A DNA stretch of 64,000 bases from contig CAXSEF010000001.1 of NCBI GenBank assembly GCA_964236535.1, forward strand, positions 62,001-126,000. Reading direction: 5' to 3'. This document shows positions 42,523 through 50,761 of the stretch, piece after piece. The first letter of the stretch is position 1. Each line of letters begins with the position of its first letter. The translations under genes were made by a program, and so were the position numbers. Under the pieces are notes generated by a model. That model was given only the letters and a program-made list of their open reading frames with translations, was not told the DNA's origin and ran no database searches. Source of the DNA: CAXSEF01 sp964236535 (GTDB taxonomy: Bacteria > Pseudomonadota > Alphaproteobacteria > Acetobacterales > Acetobacteraceae).

Positions 42523-43411
42523 TCAGACGCCCAGCGAAACCAGTGCCCGCTCAACACGTCCTCGCTCGGGCGTTGCCAGCGGCAGGATCGGCCTAGGGGG
42601 CTGCGCGTCGGTCAGGCCGAGAAGGTTGGCGGCCGCATAGGTCACACGCAGGCTGCTCAGCTCCTTGAACAGGGTCCAGAGCGGCTGAAGCGTGGCGTCG
42701 ATCCGGCGCACGGCCTCGGCATCCCCGGCCTCGGCGGCGCGCATCAGCGCCAGCGCAGGGCCGGGCAGCAGGCCGCCAAGCACGCTGTACCAGGCGACGC
42801 CGCCCGCGAGCACGGCCCCCGCGGCGTTCCAGTCGCCGCTGTAGCCGATGGCGAAGCCGGCGGGCAGGCGCTGCCGCAGGGAATCGAGCTGCGCCACCAC
42901 TTCGGAGCGCAGCGGCGCCGGGTTCTTGACGGCGACGACCCCCGGCAAGGTGCTCAATCGCACGATGAGGGAGTCGCTGAACGTGAAGTGGGTGGTGGCC
43001 GGATTGTTGTAGATGCAGAGCGGCAGATCGGTGGCTCCCGCGACGGCGGCGAAGTGCTGGTAGACCTCCTCGTCGCCGAGTGGGATGTAGGACACCGGCG
43101 CGAGCAGCAGCCCGTCCGCCCCGGCCGCCTGCGCGTCCCGTGCCAGGTCCTGTACGTCGCTGGTGCGAAGCGCGCCGACACCGACGATGATGGGGATGCG
43201 TCCGCCCAGGCCTCCCGCCGCTGCCTCGACCGCCCGCCGCCGCTCCCGCCGGCTCAGGTAGGCGTAGGTACCGGTGGAGCCGAGCAGGCCCACCGAATCC
43301 ACCCCGGCGGCGTCGAGACGCTGCAGCAGGGCGGCCAGGCCGGCGGTGTCAACGCGGCCCTGCTCGTCGGCCGGAGTGATGGAAGGCCGCGAGGCCATGG
43401 AACAGCGGCAT
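42523..43411 (-). pseudogene. dihydrodipicolinate synthase/N-acetylneuraminate lyase family aldolase, apparent 5' frameshift
   Basis: The main frame (start ATG 43398, 291 residues) has the Schiff-base Lys158 in VVAVKNPAP and Tyr130 in LCIYNNP, a class I aldolase TIM barrel of the DHDPS/NAL family. The natural start seems to be the ATG at 43411, which has a GAAGGAAG ribosome-binding site and reads MPLFHGLAAF. That matches the expected family N-terminus, but two bases are missing before ITPADEQG, so it runs out of frame. The ATG at 43398 has no ribosome-binding site. Either a real lesion, a sequencing error, or a protein restarted at MASRPS. The substrate is unknown; D-amino-acid dehydrogenase lies upstream. 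Confidence 0.7.
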
Positions 43412-43459
43412 GCCGACTTCCTTCGGCGGGGATCACAGCAGCCGCACCCCGGACGTGTG

Positions 43460-43513
43460 CCGGTCCAGGGCGGCTCGCCCTGGCGGGTCCGGGCAGAGCC
43501 CGGCCTTGCTGCC
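43460..43513 (-). repeat. partial dispersed repeat between dadA and the aldolase gene
   Basis: CCAGGGCGGCTCGCCCTGG hairpin, then CGGGTCCGGGCAGAGCCCGG and CCTTGCTGCC, ending at the dadA stop codon. Confidence 0.7.
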
Positions 43514-44838
43514 TACCGGTAGCGCGCCACCGCGAGGTCCTCGTGCTCGATGTTCGGCCGGCGGTCCGAGACCAGGTCGGCGGTAAGGCGGCCGGAGCCG
43601 CAGGCCATGGTCCAGCCCAGGGTGCCGTGGCCGGTGTTGAGGAACAGGTTGAGGTATCGGGTGGCGCCGACGATGGGGGTGCCGTCGGGAGTCATCGGGC
43701 GCAGGCCGGTCCAGAACCTGGCATGGTTGAGGTCGCCGCCGTCGGGGAACAGGTCGCGCAGCGAGTGCTCCAGGGTGGCGCGGCGGGGGGCGCGGAGCCG
43801 GCGGCTGAAGCCTGCGAGTTCGGCGGTGCCGCCGACGCGGATGCGGTCGCCGAGGCGGGTGATGCCGACCTTGTAGGTCTCGTCCATGACGGTGGAGGCG
43901 GGGGCGGCGTCGGGGTTGGTGACCGGAAGGGTGAGGGAGTAGCCCTTCACCGGGTAGATCGGCAGCTCGATGCCCAGCGGCTTGAGCAGGAAGGGGGAGT
44001 AGCTGCCCAGCGCCAGGACGTAGCGGTCGGCCTGGACGACTTCGTGCGCGGCGGCGGCGGCACGGCGCGCGGGGCGGCCGGAGATCGTGCCGCCGGCGGC
44101 GGGGACCGGGCCGGCGGGGGCGATGCGGACGCCGGTGATGCGTCCGGCCTCGTGGTCGAGCGCCTGGATCTCCACATCGTGGCGGAAGGTGACGCCGGCG
44201 GCGCTGGCGAGGCTGGCGAGGCGCTGGGTGAACTTGTGGGCGTCGCCGGTCTGGTCGCCGGGGAGGCGGAGGCCGCCGAGGACGCGGCCGGGCACGCGGG
44301 CGAGAGCGGGCTCGGCGCGGACGCAGCCGGCCTCGTCGAGCACCTCGTAGGCGACGCCGCCCTCGTCGAGGACGGCGGTGTCGTCACGGATGTGGTCGAG
44401 CTGCTTGCTGGTGCGGAACAGCTGGAGCGTGCCCTGCTGGCGGGCGTCGTAGTCGATGCCGGTGCCGCTGCGCAGGTCGTCGAGGCAATCACGGCTGTAT
44501 TCCGCGAGGCGGACCATGCGGGCCTTGTTGACGTGGTAGGCGTCCTCGGTGCACTCGCGCAGCATGAGCGCGAGCCAGCGGTAGAGGGCGGGGTCGGTGC
44601 CCGGGAGCAGGACGAAGGGGCGGTGGCGCATCATCAGCCAGCGCAGCGCCTTGAGCGGGATGCCGGGCGCGGCCCAGGGGGCGGAGTAGCCGGGGGAGAC
44701 CTGGCCGGCGTTGGCATAGGTGGTCTCCATGCCGGGCTCGGCCTGGCGGTCGAGCACGGTGACCTGGTGGCCGGACTGGGCGAGGTACCAGGCGGTGGTG
44801 ACGCCCACGACGCCGCTGCCGAGGACGGCGACCTTCAT
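43513..44838 (-). CDS. dadA: D-amino acid dehydrogenase
   Basis: 441 residues. N-terminal FAD-binding Rossmann motif VLGSGVVGVTTAWYLA, the DadA segment ETTYANAGQVSPGYSAPWAAPG, and the C-terminal GHGTLGWTMACGSG for FAD contact. It oxidatively deaminates D-amino acids and passes electrons to the respiratory chain at the inner membrane. It is longer than the usual 415-430 residues because of an Ala/Pro-rich insert around 245-265. The neighbouring DHDPS-family gene raises the possibility of a D-hydroxyproline-type route, not proven. Confidence 0.9.
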   Translation of the reverse strand: MKVAVLGSGVVGVTTAWYLAQSGHQVTVLDRQAEPGMETTYANAGQVSPGYSAPWAAPGIPLKALRWLMMRHRPFVLLPGTDPALYRWLALMLRECTEDAYHVNKARMVRLAEYSRDCLDDLRSGTGIDYDARQQGTLQLFRTSKQLDHIRDDTAVLDEGGVAYEVLDEAGCVRAEPALARVPGRVLGGLRLPGDQTGDAHKFTQRLASLASAAGVTFRHDVEIQALDHEAGRITGVRIAPAGPVPAAGGTISGRPARRAAAAAHEVVQADRYVLALGSYSPFLLKPLGIELPIYPVKGYSLTLPVTNPDAAPASTVMDETYKVGITRLGDRIRVGGTAELAGFSRRLRAPRRATLEHSLRDLFPDGGDLNHARFWTGLRPMTPDGTPIVGATRYLNLFLNTGHGTLGWTMACGSGRLTADLVSDRRPNIEHEDLAVARYR

Positions 44839-44896
44839 CGGCTCAGGCCTGACATGTCGTCAGCCGGGCATCGGATTGGCGGGGGCACAGGGTCAG

Positions 44897-44919
44897 GTGC
44901 GCCCTGCGGTCGGGCGCAC
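44897..44919 (-). terminator. hairpin between ilvD and dadA
   Basis: A perfect eight-pair stem, GTGCGCCC/GGGCGCAC, with a seven-base loop, 15 bases beyond the ilvD stop on the minus strand. No T-run follows. Possible partial terminator. Confidence 0.4.
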
Positions 44920-44933
44920 GGGGCGGCCGTCCG

Positions 44934-46928
44934 TCACGCGGAGGCGCCGGCCGCGTGGGTGGGCAAGGTGCCGGAGGCGGGGTCGTGCCTGGTGGCAGTG
45001 GCGGACAGGCCGTGCTGCGCCAGGGTGGCGGGCGACACGTCGTCCGGGCGGGTGGTGATGCGGGCGGTGGAGCGGCCGCGGGTGAGCTGGTCCACGTCGC
45101 GGACGGCGCCGCGCGAGGCGCTGGTGGCGAGCGCGGCATAGGCGCGCAGCGCGGTGGAGACGACGCGGTCGCGGCGGATGGGGCGCCAGGCGTCGTCGCC
45201 GCGCGCCTCCATGCGGGCGCGGCGGGCGGCCATCTCGGTAGGGTCGACAGCGACGCGCAGGATGCGGTCGGGTATGTCGATCTCGATGCGGTCGCCCTCC
45301 TCGACAAGGCCGAGAGCGCCGCCCTCCGCCGCCTCGGGCGAGACGTGGCCGATCGCGAGGCCCGAGGTGCCGCCGGAGAAGCGGCCGTCGGTGACCAGCG
45401 CGCAGGATTTCCCCAGGCCCTTGGATTTCAGGTAGCTGGTCGGGTAGAGCATCTCCTGCATGCCGGGGCCGCCCTTGGGGCCCTCGTAGCGGATGACGAC
45501 GACGTCGCCCGATGCCACACGGTTGCCGAGGATGGCGTCGACGGCGGCGTCCTGGCTCTCGAAGATGCGGGCCGGGCCGGCGAAGGACAGGGCGGCGGGG
45601 TCCACGCCTGCGGTCTTCACGATGGCGCCGTCCTCGGCGATGTTGCCGTGCAGCACGGCCAGGCCGCCGTCGCGGCTGAAGGCGTGGGCACTGTCGCGGA
45701 TGACGCCGGCTGCGCGGTCGAGGTCGAGCTCGTCGTATCGGCTGGCCTGGCTGAACGCCTCGACGGTGCGCACGCCACCGGGTGCCGCGCTGAACAGGAG
45801 GCGGGCCTCCGGGGCGGCGGTGGGCTCGGCGATATCCCATTTGGCGAGCGCATGGCCCAGCGTCTGGGCGTGCACGGTGGGGACGTCGTGGTGGATCAGT
45901 CCGGCGCGGTCGAGCTCGCCGAGCAGCGCCATGATGCCGCCGGCGCGATGGATGTCCTCCATGTGCACGTTGGCCACCGAGGGCGAGACCTTGCACAGGT
46001 TGGGGACGCGCCGGCTGAGGCGGTCGATGTCGGTGATCGCGAAATCCACGTGGCCCTCCTGCGCAGCGGCGAGCAAATGGAGGACGGTGTTGGTCGAGCC
46101 GCCCATGGCGATGTCGAGCGACATGGCGTTCTCGAATGCCTGGAAGCTCGCGATGGTGCGCGGCAGGGCAGTGGCGTCGTCCTGTTCGTACCAGCGACGG
46201 GCGAGGTCGACGATCAGCCAGCCGGCCTCGACGAACAGACGGCGGCGGTCGGCATGGGTGGCGAGCGTGCTGCCGTTGCCGGGGAGCGCCAGGCCGAGCG
46301 CCTCGGTCAGGCAGTTCATGGAATTGGCGGTGAACATGCCGGAACAGGAGCCGCAGGTCGGGCAGGCCGAGCGCTCCATCACCTCGGCCTCGGCGTCACT
46401 CACCTGGGGATCGGCGGCGGCGACCATGGCGGTGATCAGGTCGGCGCGTCGGGTGATGCCGGCGGTGGTGATCTTGCCGGCTTCCATCGGGCCACCGGAC
46501 ACGAACACCGCAGGGATGTTCAGCCGCATCGCCGCCATCAGCATGCCGGGGGTGATCTTGTCGCAGTTGGAGATGCAGACCAGCGCGTCGGCGCAGTGCG
46601 CCTCGACCATGTACTCGACCGCGTCGGCGATCAGCTCGCGCGACGGCAGGCTGTACAGCATGCCCTGGTGGCCCATCGCGATGCCGTCGTCGACGGCGAT
46701 GGTGTTGAATTCCTTGGCGACGCCACCGGCCGCCTCGATCTCGCGCGCCACCAACTGGCCGAGGTCCTTGAGGTGGACGTGGCCGGGGACGAACTGGGTG
46801 AACGAGTTGGCGACGGCGACGATCGGCTTGTTGAAGTCGCCGTCCTGCATGCCGGTGGCACGCCAGAGAGCGCGGGCTCCAGCCATGTTGCGGCCGTGGG
46901 TGCTGGTGCGGGAACGGTAGGCAGGCAT
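44934..46928 (-). CDS. ilvD: dihydroxy-acid dehydratase
   Basis: 664 residues. The iron-sulfur and active-site segments SNCDKITPG (Cys122, Lys124) and CPTCGSCSGMF (Cys195) are intact, as is DGRFSGGTSGLAIGHVSPEA. It dehydrates 2,3-dihydroxy acids in valine, isoleucine and pantothenate synthesis. The family core ends around GAVRDVDQL; a further 49 low-complexity residues rich in Thr/Ala/His follow and are unusual. The start is the first Met of the conserved MPAYRSRTSTHGRNMAGARA. Confidence 0.95.
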   Translation of the reverse strand: MPAYRSRTSTHGRNMAGARALWRATGMQDGDFNKPIVAVANSFTQFVPGHVHLKDLGQLVAREIEAAGGVAKEFNTIAVDDGIAMGHQGMLYSLPSRELIADAVEYMVEAHCADALVCISNCDKITPGMLMAAMRLNIPAVFVSGGPMEAGKITTAGITRRADLITAMVAAADPQVSDAEAEVMERSACPTCGSCSGMFTANSMNCLTEALGLALPGNGSTLATHADRRRLFVEAGWLIVDLARRWYEQDDATALPRTIASFQAFENAMSLDIAMGGSTNTVLHLLAAAQEGHVDFAITDIDRLSRRVPNLCKVSPSVANVHMEDIHRAGGIMALLGELDRAGLIHHDVPTVHAQTLGHALAKWDIAEPTAAPEARLLFSAAPGGVRTVEAFSQASRYDELDLDRAAGVIRDSAHAFSRDGGLAVLHGNIAEDGAIVKTAGVDPAALSFAGPARIFESQDAAVDAILGNRVASGDVVVIRYEGPKGGPGMQEMLYPTSYLKSKGLGKSCALVTDGRFSGGTSGLAIGHVSPEAAEGGALGLVEEGDRIEIDIPDRILRVAVDPTEMAARRARMEARGDDAWRPIRRDRVVSTALRAYAALATSASRGAVRDVDQLTRGRSTARITTRPDDVSPATLAQHGLSATATRHDPASGTLPTHAAGASA

Positions 46929-47008
46929 GCTGGGGTTTCCTCGGCGGCGCGGCGAAGGTTAGCGTTGCGGCGGTGGCGAAGGCCAGGACAGGCAGGCGCA
47001 TGAAGGAG

Positions 47009-47047
47009 TTTGCCCCGAACCCGCCAGGGCAGACCGCCCTGGATCGG
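47009..47047. repeat. short fragment of the dispersed repeat
   Basis: CCGCCAGGGCAGACCGCCCTGG hairpin-like fragment upstream of ilvD; only one module is recognisable. Confidence 0.3.
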
Positions 47048-47095
47048 GATTTCTCGGGTTTGCGGCACATGGGCACCGCGTGCAGGCCGGGACAA

Positions 47096-47130
47096 GGGAT
47101 CAGCCTCTGACGGGTGCAGGGGCCGATCCC
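47096..47130 (-). terminator. hairpin downstream of the DUF1328 gene
   Basis: GGGATC-A-GCC pairs with GGC-C-GATCCC across a 15-base loop, 13 bases past the minus-strand DUF1328 stop. Candidate terminator. Confidence 0.4.
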
Positions 47131-47142
47131 TGAGAGTGCCTG

Positions 47143-47316
47143 CTATAGGACGGCGTTGCCCGCGGTAAGTGCAAGGACCAGGAAAACCAGGAAGATCGCG
47201 AGGAAGACGAAGAACAGAATCTTGGCGATGCCCGCGGTCGCTGCGGACAGACCCGAGAAGCCGAAGAAGCCGGCGATAATAGAGATTACGGCGAAGATGA
47301 TGGCGTAGCGCAGCAT
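47143..47316 (-). CDS. DUF1328 (YtjA-like) small membrane protein
   Basis: 57 residues. It begins MLRYAIIFAVISIIAGFFGFSGLS and ends ALTAGNAVL: two hydrophobic helices joined by the conserved Gly/Ala-rich turn of the YtjA/DUF1328 family. GGGAG lies eight bases before the ATG. Function is unknown; family members are often induced by general stress. A GCAAC-16-CGTT site upstream (47364-47388) resembles an EcfG-type promoter and would place the transcript start about 40 bases before the ATG. Confidence 0.88.
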   Translation of the reverse strand: MLRYAIIFAVISIIAGFFGFSGLSAATAGIAKILFFVFLAIFLVFLVLALTAGNAVL

Positions 47317-47363
47317 GTCGAAGTGCTCCCACAGGTTCCGACGTCAGAGGTCAGACCCGGGAC

Positions 47364-47388
47364 AACGTACTGACACATAGCCGGTTGC
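47364..47388 (-). promoter_or_regulatory. EcfG-type general-stress promoter candidate
   Basis: On the minus strand: GCAAC, 16 bases, CGTT, one mismatch from the alphaproteobacterial EcfG consensus GGAAC-N16/17-CGTT. The position fits the DUF1328 gene. Confidence 0.35.
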
Positions 47389-47460
47389 ACAATCGCGTGA
47401 CACGGCCGGTTGGCGCGACGTGCGGCCGGAGCAGGTGCCCGGCCGCGCGTCGCAGCAGGC

Positions 47461-47982
47461 TCAGCGCGGAGAAAGCACCATGATCATCTGGCGGTTCTCC
47501 ATGCGCGGCATCTGCTCGACCTTGGTCTTGTCGTCCATGTCGGTGCGGATGCGCTCCAGCACCTTCACTCCGAGGTCCTGGTGGGCCATCTCGCGGCCGC
47601 GAAAGCGCAGGGTGACCTTGACCTTGTCGCCCTCGTCGATGAACGAGTTCATGGCGCGCAACTTGACTTGGTAGTCATGGTCGTCGATATTTGGACGGAC
47701 CTTGACCTCCTTGATCTCGATGACTTTCTGCTTCTTCTTGGCCTCGTTCTTCTTCTTCTGGGCTTCGTACTTGAACTTGCCATAGTCGACCATCTTGACG
47801 ACGGGCGGGTCGGCGTTCGGGCTGATCTCGAGCAGGTCCAGGCCGATGGCGTAGGCTCTCAGCAACGCGTCGCGCGCGCCCATCACGCCCTGCATCTCGC
47901 CCTCGGCGTCGATCAGGCGCACCTGGGGAACGCGGATGTCCTCGTTAACTCTGGGTCCGTCGCGGCTCGGGGCGGCAGACAT
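47461..47982 (-). CDS. infC: translation initiation factor IF-3
   Basis: 173 residues from the ATG at 47982, which has GAGGA immediately upstream; the frame stays open to 48207 but the extra part lacks similarity. The N-domain starts GPRVNEDIRVPQVRLID, the Lys-rich linker is KKKNEAKKKQKVIEIKEVKV, and the C-domain ends QMIMVLSPR. It binds the 30S subunit and checks initiator tRNA. Many infC genes use a rare start codon; here a normal ATG fits. rpmI and rplT do not follow within this window, and thrS is 14 kb away. Confidence 0.95.
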   Translation of the reverse strand: MSAAPSRDGPRVNEDIRVPQVRLIDAEGEMQGVMGARDALLRAYAIGLDLLEISPNADPPVVKMVDYGKFKYEAQKKKNEAKKKQKVIEIKEVKVRPNIDDHDYQVKLRAMNSFIDEGDKVKVTLRFRGREMAHQDLGVKVLERIRTDMDDKTKVEQMPRMENRQMIMVLSPR

Positions 47983-48239
47983 GGGTCCTCTGGCTATCGA
48001 TCGTCTCCTTGGTCGTTTCGATGTCGCGGCATCGGGCGAGCCGCGGGGCAGTCTTGGGCTCTCCGTCGGGCCCGGGCAAGCATTCTCGTCGGCAGACGTT
48101 GACAAAGCATGACATGGGGGTGCAGGCGGCCGGCGTTCAAGCCTGAAGCGGCGGGCGGCACCGGGCAGAGGCCGGTCAGGACGCGAGTATGGGCTCTCCC
48201 ATAGCACTATGCCGACGGCTTAAACAGGCCGTCCGAGCC

Positions 48240-48366
48240 GTGGGTGGGCTCCGCGCAGACCCGCCAGAGCCGGAATTGCTGAGGAACGCCCTGCCTTGAA
48301 CATAAGGATTCTCGAGGCGTGCCTTGAGCGGAGTCCAGAGGCGGCGCTTCTGGACTTGCCTTGCAG
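48240..48366 (-). repeat. dispersed hairpin repeat copy between pabC and infC
   Basis: GGGTGGGCTCCGCGCAGACCC, CCGCCAGAGCC, centre with AACATAAGGATTCTC, then GAGGCGTGCCTTGAGCGGAGTCC and CCAGAGGCGGCGCTTCTGG. The same module order as the copy at 42364. Confidence 0.78.
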
Positions 48367-48371
48367 GCGTC

Positions 48372-49175
48372 TCAGGGGTCGTCCAGGGCCTCGCGCAGGC
48401 TGCGGAGGACGGCCGGCTCCGGGTCGAGCGGCGTGTCGTCGAGGCGGAGGAGCGCGCGCACGCCGAGGCTGGAGACGGCGAAGGCGGCCTGGGCCGGGCG
48501 CCCGGGGTGGAGGGGGGCCTCGCGGACGCCGCAGCGCTCGATCATCAGGGCGCGCGCGATGCCGGGCAGCGCGCCGTCGGCGAGTGGCGGGGTGAGCAGG
48601 GACGTGCCGGACAGCAGCACCAGGTTGGCGACCGTGGTCTCGGCGAGGCGGCCCTGAGTGTTGAGCAGCACCGCCTCGTCGGCGCCGCATGTGGCGGCTT
48701 CGCGGCGGGCGAGCAGGCTGTCGCCGTAGTTCAGCGACTTGATGCGCGACAGCGGGGAGAACTCGTTGCGCCGGGTGCCGCGAGCGACGACCGCGGTGAT
48801 GGGGGTGATGGCGGCCGTGCCGGCGGCGACGGTGAGCAGGACGGTGGGACGGGCGTGCTCCGGTGGCGCGAGGCCGCGCGGTCCAGGGCCGCGGGTCAGG
48901 GTCAGGCGGGCCGAGCCGTCCGCCGCCTGGTTATCGGCGCAGAGCGCCATCAGGGCGTCGTGCAGCGCCGGGTCGGAGTGGGGCATGGCGATGTCGAGCA
49001 GGGCGGCGGCGGCGTGCAGGCGCCGGAGGTGGCGTTCCCAGTGCATGGGGCTGCCGGCGCGAATGCGGATGGTCTCGAACACGCCGTCGGCGAGGAGCAG
49101 GCCGCGGTCGGCGGGCGCGATGCGGGCGATTGCTTCCGACGTGAGCGCGCCGTCGAGCCAGACCGTCGGGCTCAT
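48372..49175 (-). CDS. pabC: aminotransferase class IV, probable aminodeoxychorismate lyase
   Basis: 267 residues. The class IV PLP fold has its Schiff-base lysine at Lys146 in RIKSLNYGDSLLARREA and the family block EAVLLNTQGRLAETTVANLV. Located directly downstream of pabB, it should release pyruvate from aminodeoxychorismate to give p-aminobenzoate for folate. D-amino-acid or branched-chain aminotransferase activity is the alternative within the family, but context favours PabC. The gap to pabB is only 16 bases. Confidence 0.85.
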   Translation of the reverse strand: MSPTVWLDGALTSEAIARIAPADRGLLLADGVFETIRIRAGSPMHWERHLRRLHAAAALLDIAMPHSDPALHDALMALCADNQAADGSARLTLTRGPGPRGLAPPEHARPTVLLTVAAGTAAITPITAVVARGTRRNEFSPLSRIKSLNYGDSLLARREAATCGADEAVLLNTQGRLAETTVANLVLLSGTSLLTPPLADGALPGIARALMIERCGVREAPLHPGRPAQAAFAVSSLGVRALLRLDDTPLDPEPAVLRSLREALDDP

Positions 49176-49191
49176 CCGCCGCAGGTCCGGG

Positions 49192-50703
49192 TCACCGTCC
49201 GAAGATGCGCAGCAGGGGTGCCACCTTGGTCAGCATCTCGTCGTACTCGTCGTCGGGGTCGGAATCGCTGACCACCGCGCCGCCGGCCTGGGCGACGATG
49301 CGCTCCGGGGTGAGCACCAGGCTGCGGATGACGATCGAGCTGTCCATCGCGCCGTCGAAGCCGATCGCGACCACCGACCCGCAGTACGGGCCGCGGCGGG
49401 CGCCTTCCAGCGCGTCGATGACCTCCAGGGCGCGTATCTTGGGTGCGCCGGTGACCGAGCCGCCGGGGAAGGTGGCGCGCAGCAGGTCGACCGCGCCGAG
49501 ACCGGGCCGCAGGCGACCGCGCACCACCGAGACCAGATGGTGCACGCTGGCGAAGCTCTCGACCCCGAACAGCGCGGGGACGGAGATGCTGCCGATGCGG
49601 CAGACACGGCCGAGATCATTGCGCATCAGGTCGACGATCATCAGGTTCTCGGCGCGGTCCTTCTCGCTGTCGGCGAGCTCCTGCCTGAGCGCGTCGTCCT
49701 CGTCGGTGGTGGCGCCGCGCGGTCGGGTACCCTTGATCGGGCGGGTCTCGATCCAGCCATTCGCGTCGAGGCGGAGGAAGCGCTCGGGCGAGGCGCTGGC
49801 GAGGCAGAGGCGCGGGCCGCAGCGCAGGAAGGCGGCGAACGGGTTGGGGCTGGCGGCGTGCAACGCGAGGTGGACCGCCTCGGGGGCCAGGCCCGCCGGG
49901 CGGGGAGCCAGATGGCGCATGGAAACGTTGACCTCGAAGATGTCACCGGCGCGGATCAGCTCCTGCGCCTGGCGCACCCTGTCGGCGTAGCCGGCGCGGC
50001 CGAGCTCGGGCCGCCAGTCGAGCGGCGTCAGGGCGGGAGGTGGGGCCGTGACGTGTCGGGTGGTGGCCAGGCGGGCGATGGCGGCGGCGGCGCGGCGGGT
50101 CGCGCGCTCGGCACGGGCGCGCGGATCGGGTTCGGGCAGGCCGGACGCCAGCACCCAGGCGCGTCGCTCGGCGCGGTCGAAGCCGATGACGAGATCGTAG
50201 AGGCCGACCCAGAGGTCGGGGATGGCGAGGTCCTCGAGGTGACGGCACGGCAGGCGCTCGAGCCAGCGGCCGAGCCCGTAGCCGAGCAGGCCGACCGCGC
50301 CGCCAGCGAACGGCACCGGGCCGCAGCCGGGCTCCAGGCGGTGACGGCGCAGCTCGGCGGCGAGCACCGAGAACGGGTCGCCCTGAACCGCGACGCCGTC
50401 GACCCGCACGGCGCCGGCGGGGTGCGGGTCCCTGCCCTGCCCGGCCGGTGCCGCGGTGCCGCCGAGGCTCGTCCCGCGAGGACCCGCCTCGCACGTGATG
50501 GTGCGGAACGGCTCCACGCAGAGGGTGCTGTAGCGGCTGCGACCGTCGATCGGGCCGGCGCTGTCGAGAAAGGCCAGTCCGGCGCTGCCGGCCCAGGCGG
50601 CGAAGGCGGCGGCGGGTTCGATCCAGGGCAGCTCGCGCACCAGCAGGCCGCGGCTCAGGCCGGGCGCGTTGCGGGGTTCCGGCGGGGAGATGGCGTTGCT
50701 CAT
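49192..50703 (-). CDS. pabB: aminodeoxychorismate synthase component I
   Basis: 503 residues. The chorismate-binding C-terminal domain contains RPIKGTRPRG; the Lys of PIKGT is the hallmark distinguishing PabB from anthranilate synthase TrpE (PIAGT). DLMRNDLGRVC, FPGGSVTGAPK and YCGSVVAIGFDG are the other signature blocks. It makes 4-amino-4-deoxychorismate with ammonia from a PabA glutaminase, which is not encoded in the window. pabB-pabC form an operon on the minus strand. Confidence 0.93.
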   Translation of the reverse strand: MSNAISPPEPRNAPGLSRGLLVRELPWIEPAAAFAAWAGSAGLAFLDSAGPIDGRSRYSTLCVEPFRTITCEAGPRGTSLGGTAAPAGQGRDPHPAGAVRVDGVAVQGDPFSVLAAELRRHRLEPGCGPVPFAGGAVGLLGYGLGRWLERLPCRHLEDLAIPDLWVGLYDLVIGFDRAERRAWVLASGLPEPDPRARAERATRRAAAAIARLATTRHVTAPPPALTPLDWRPELGRAGYADRVRQAQELIRAGDIFEVNVSMRHLAPRPAGLAPEAVHLALHAASPNPFAAFLRCGPRLCLASASPERFLRLDANGWIETRPIKGTRPRGATTDEDDALRQELADSEKDRAENLMIVDLMRNDLGRVCRIGSISVPALFGVESFASVHHLVSVVRGRLRPGLGAVDLLRATFPGGSVTGAPKIRALEVIDALEGARRGPYCGSVVAIGFDGAMDSSIVIRSLVLTPERIVAQAGGAVVSDSDPDDEYDEMLTKVAPLLRIFGR

Positions 50704-50761
50704 CGCGGCGCGAGAGCGTCCGGACGCCGGAACGAGCCGACTGCCGGCTGCGCTCGCACGC

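Noticed and set aside
47983..48207. 75-codon upstream extension of infC
   Set aside because: Arg/Pro-rich with no IF-3 similarity; the ATG at 47982 with GAGGA gives the normal length.
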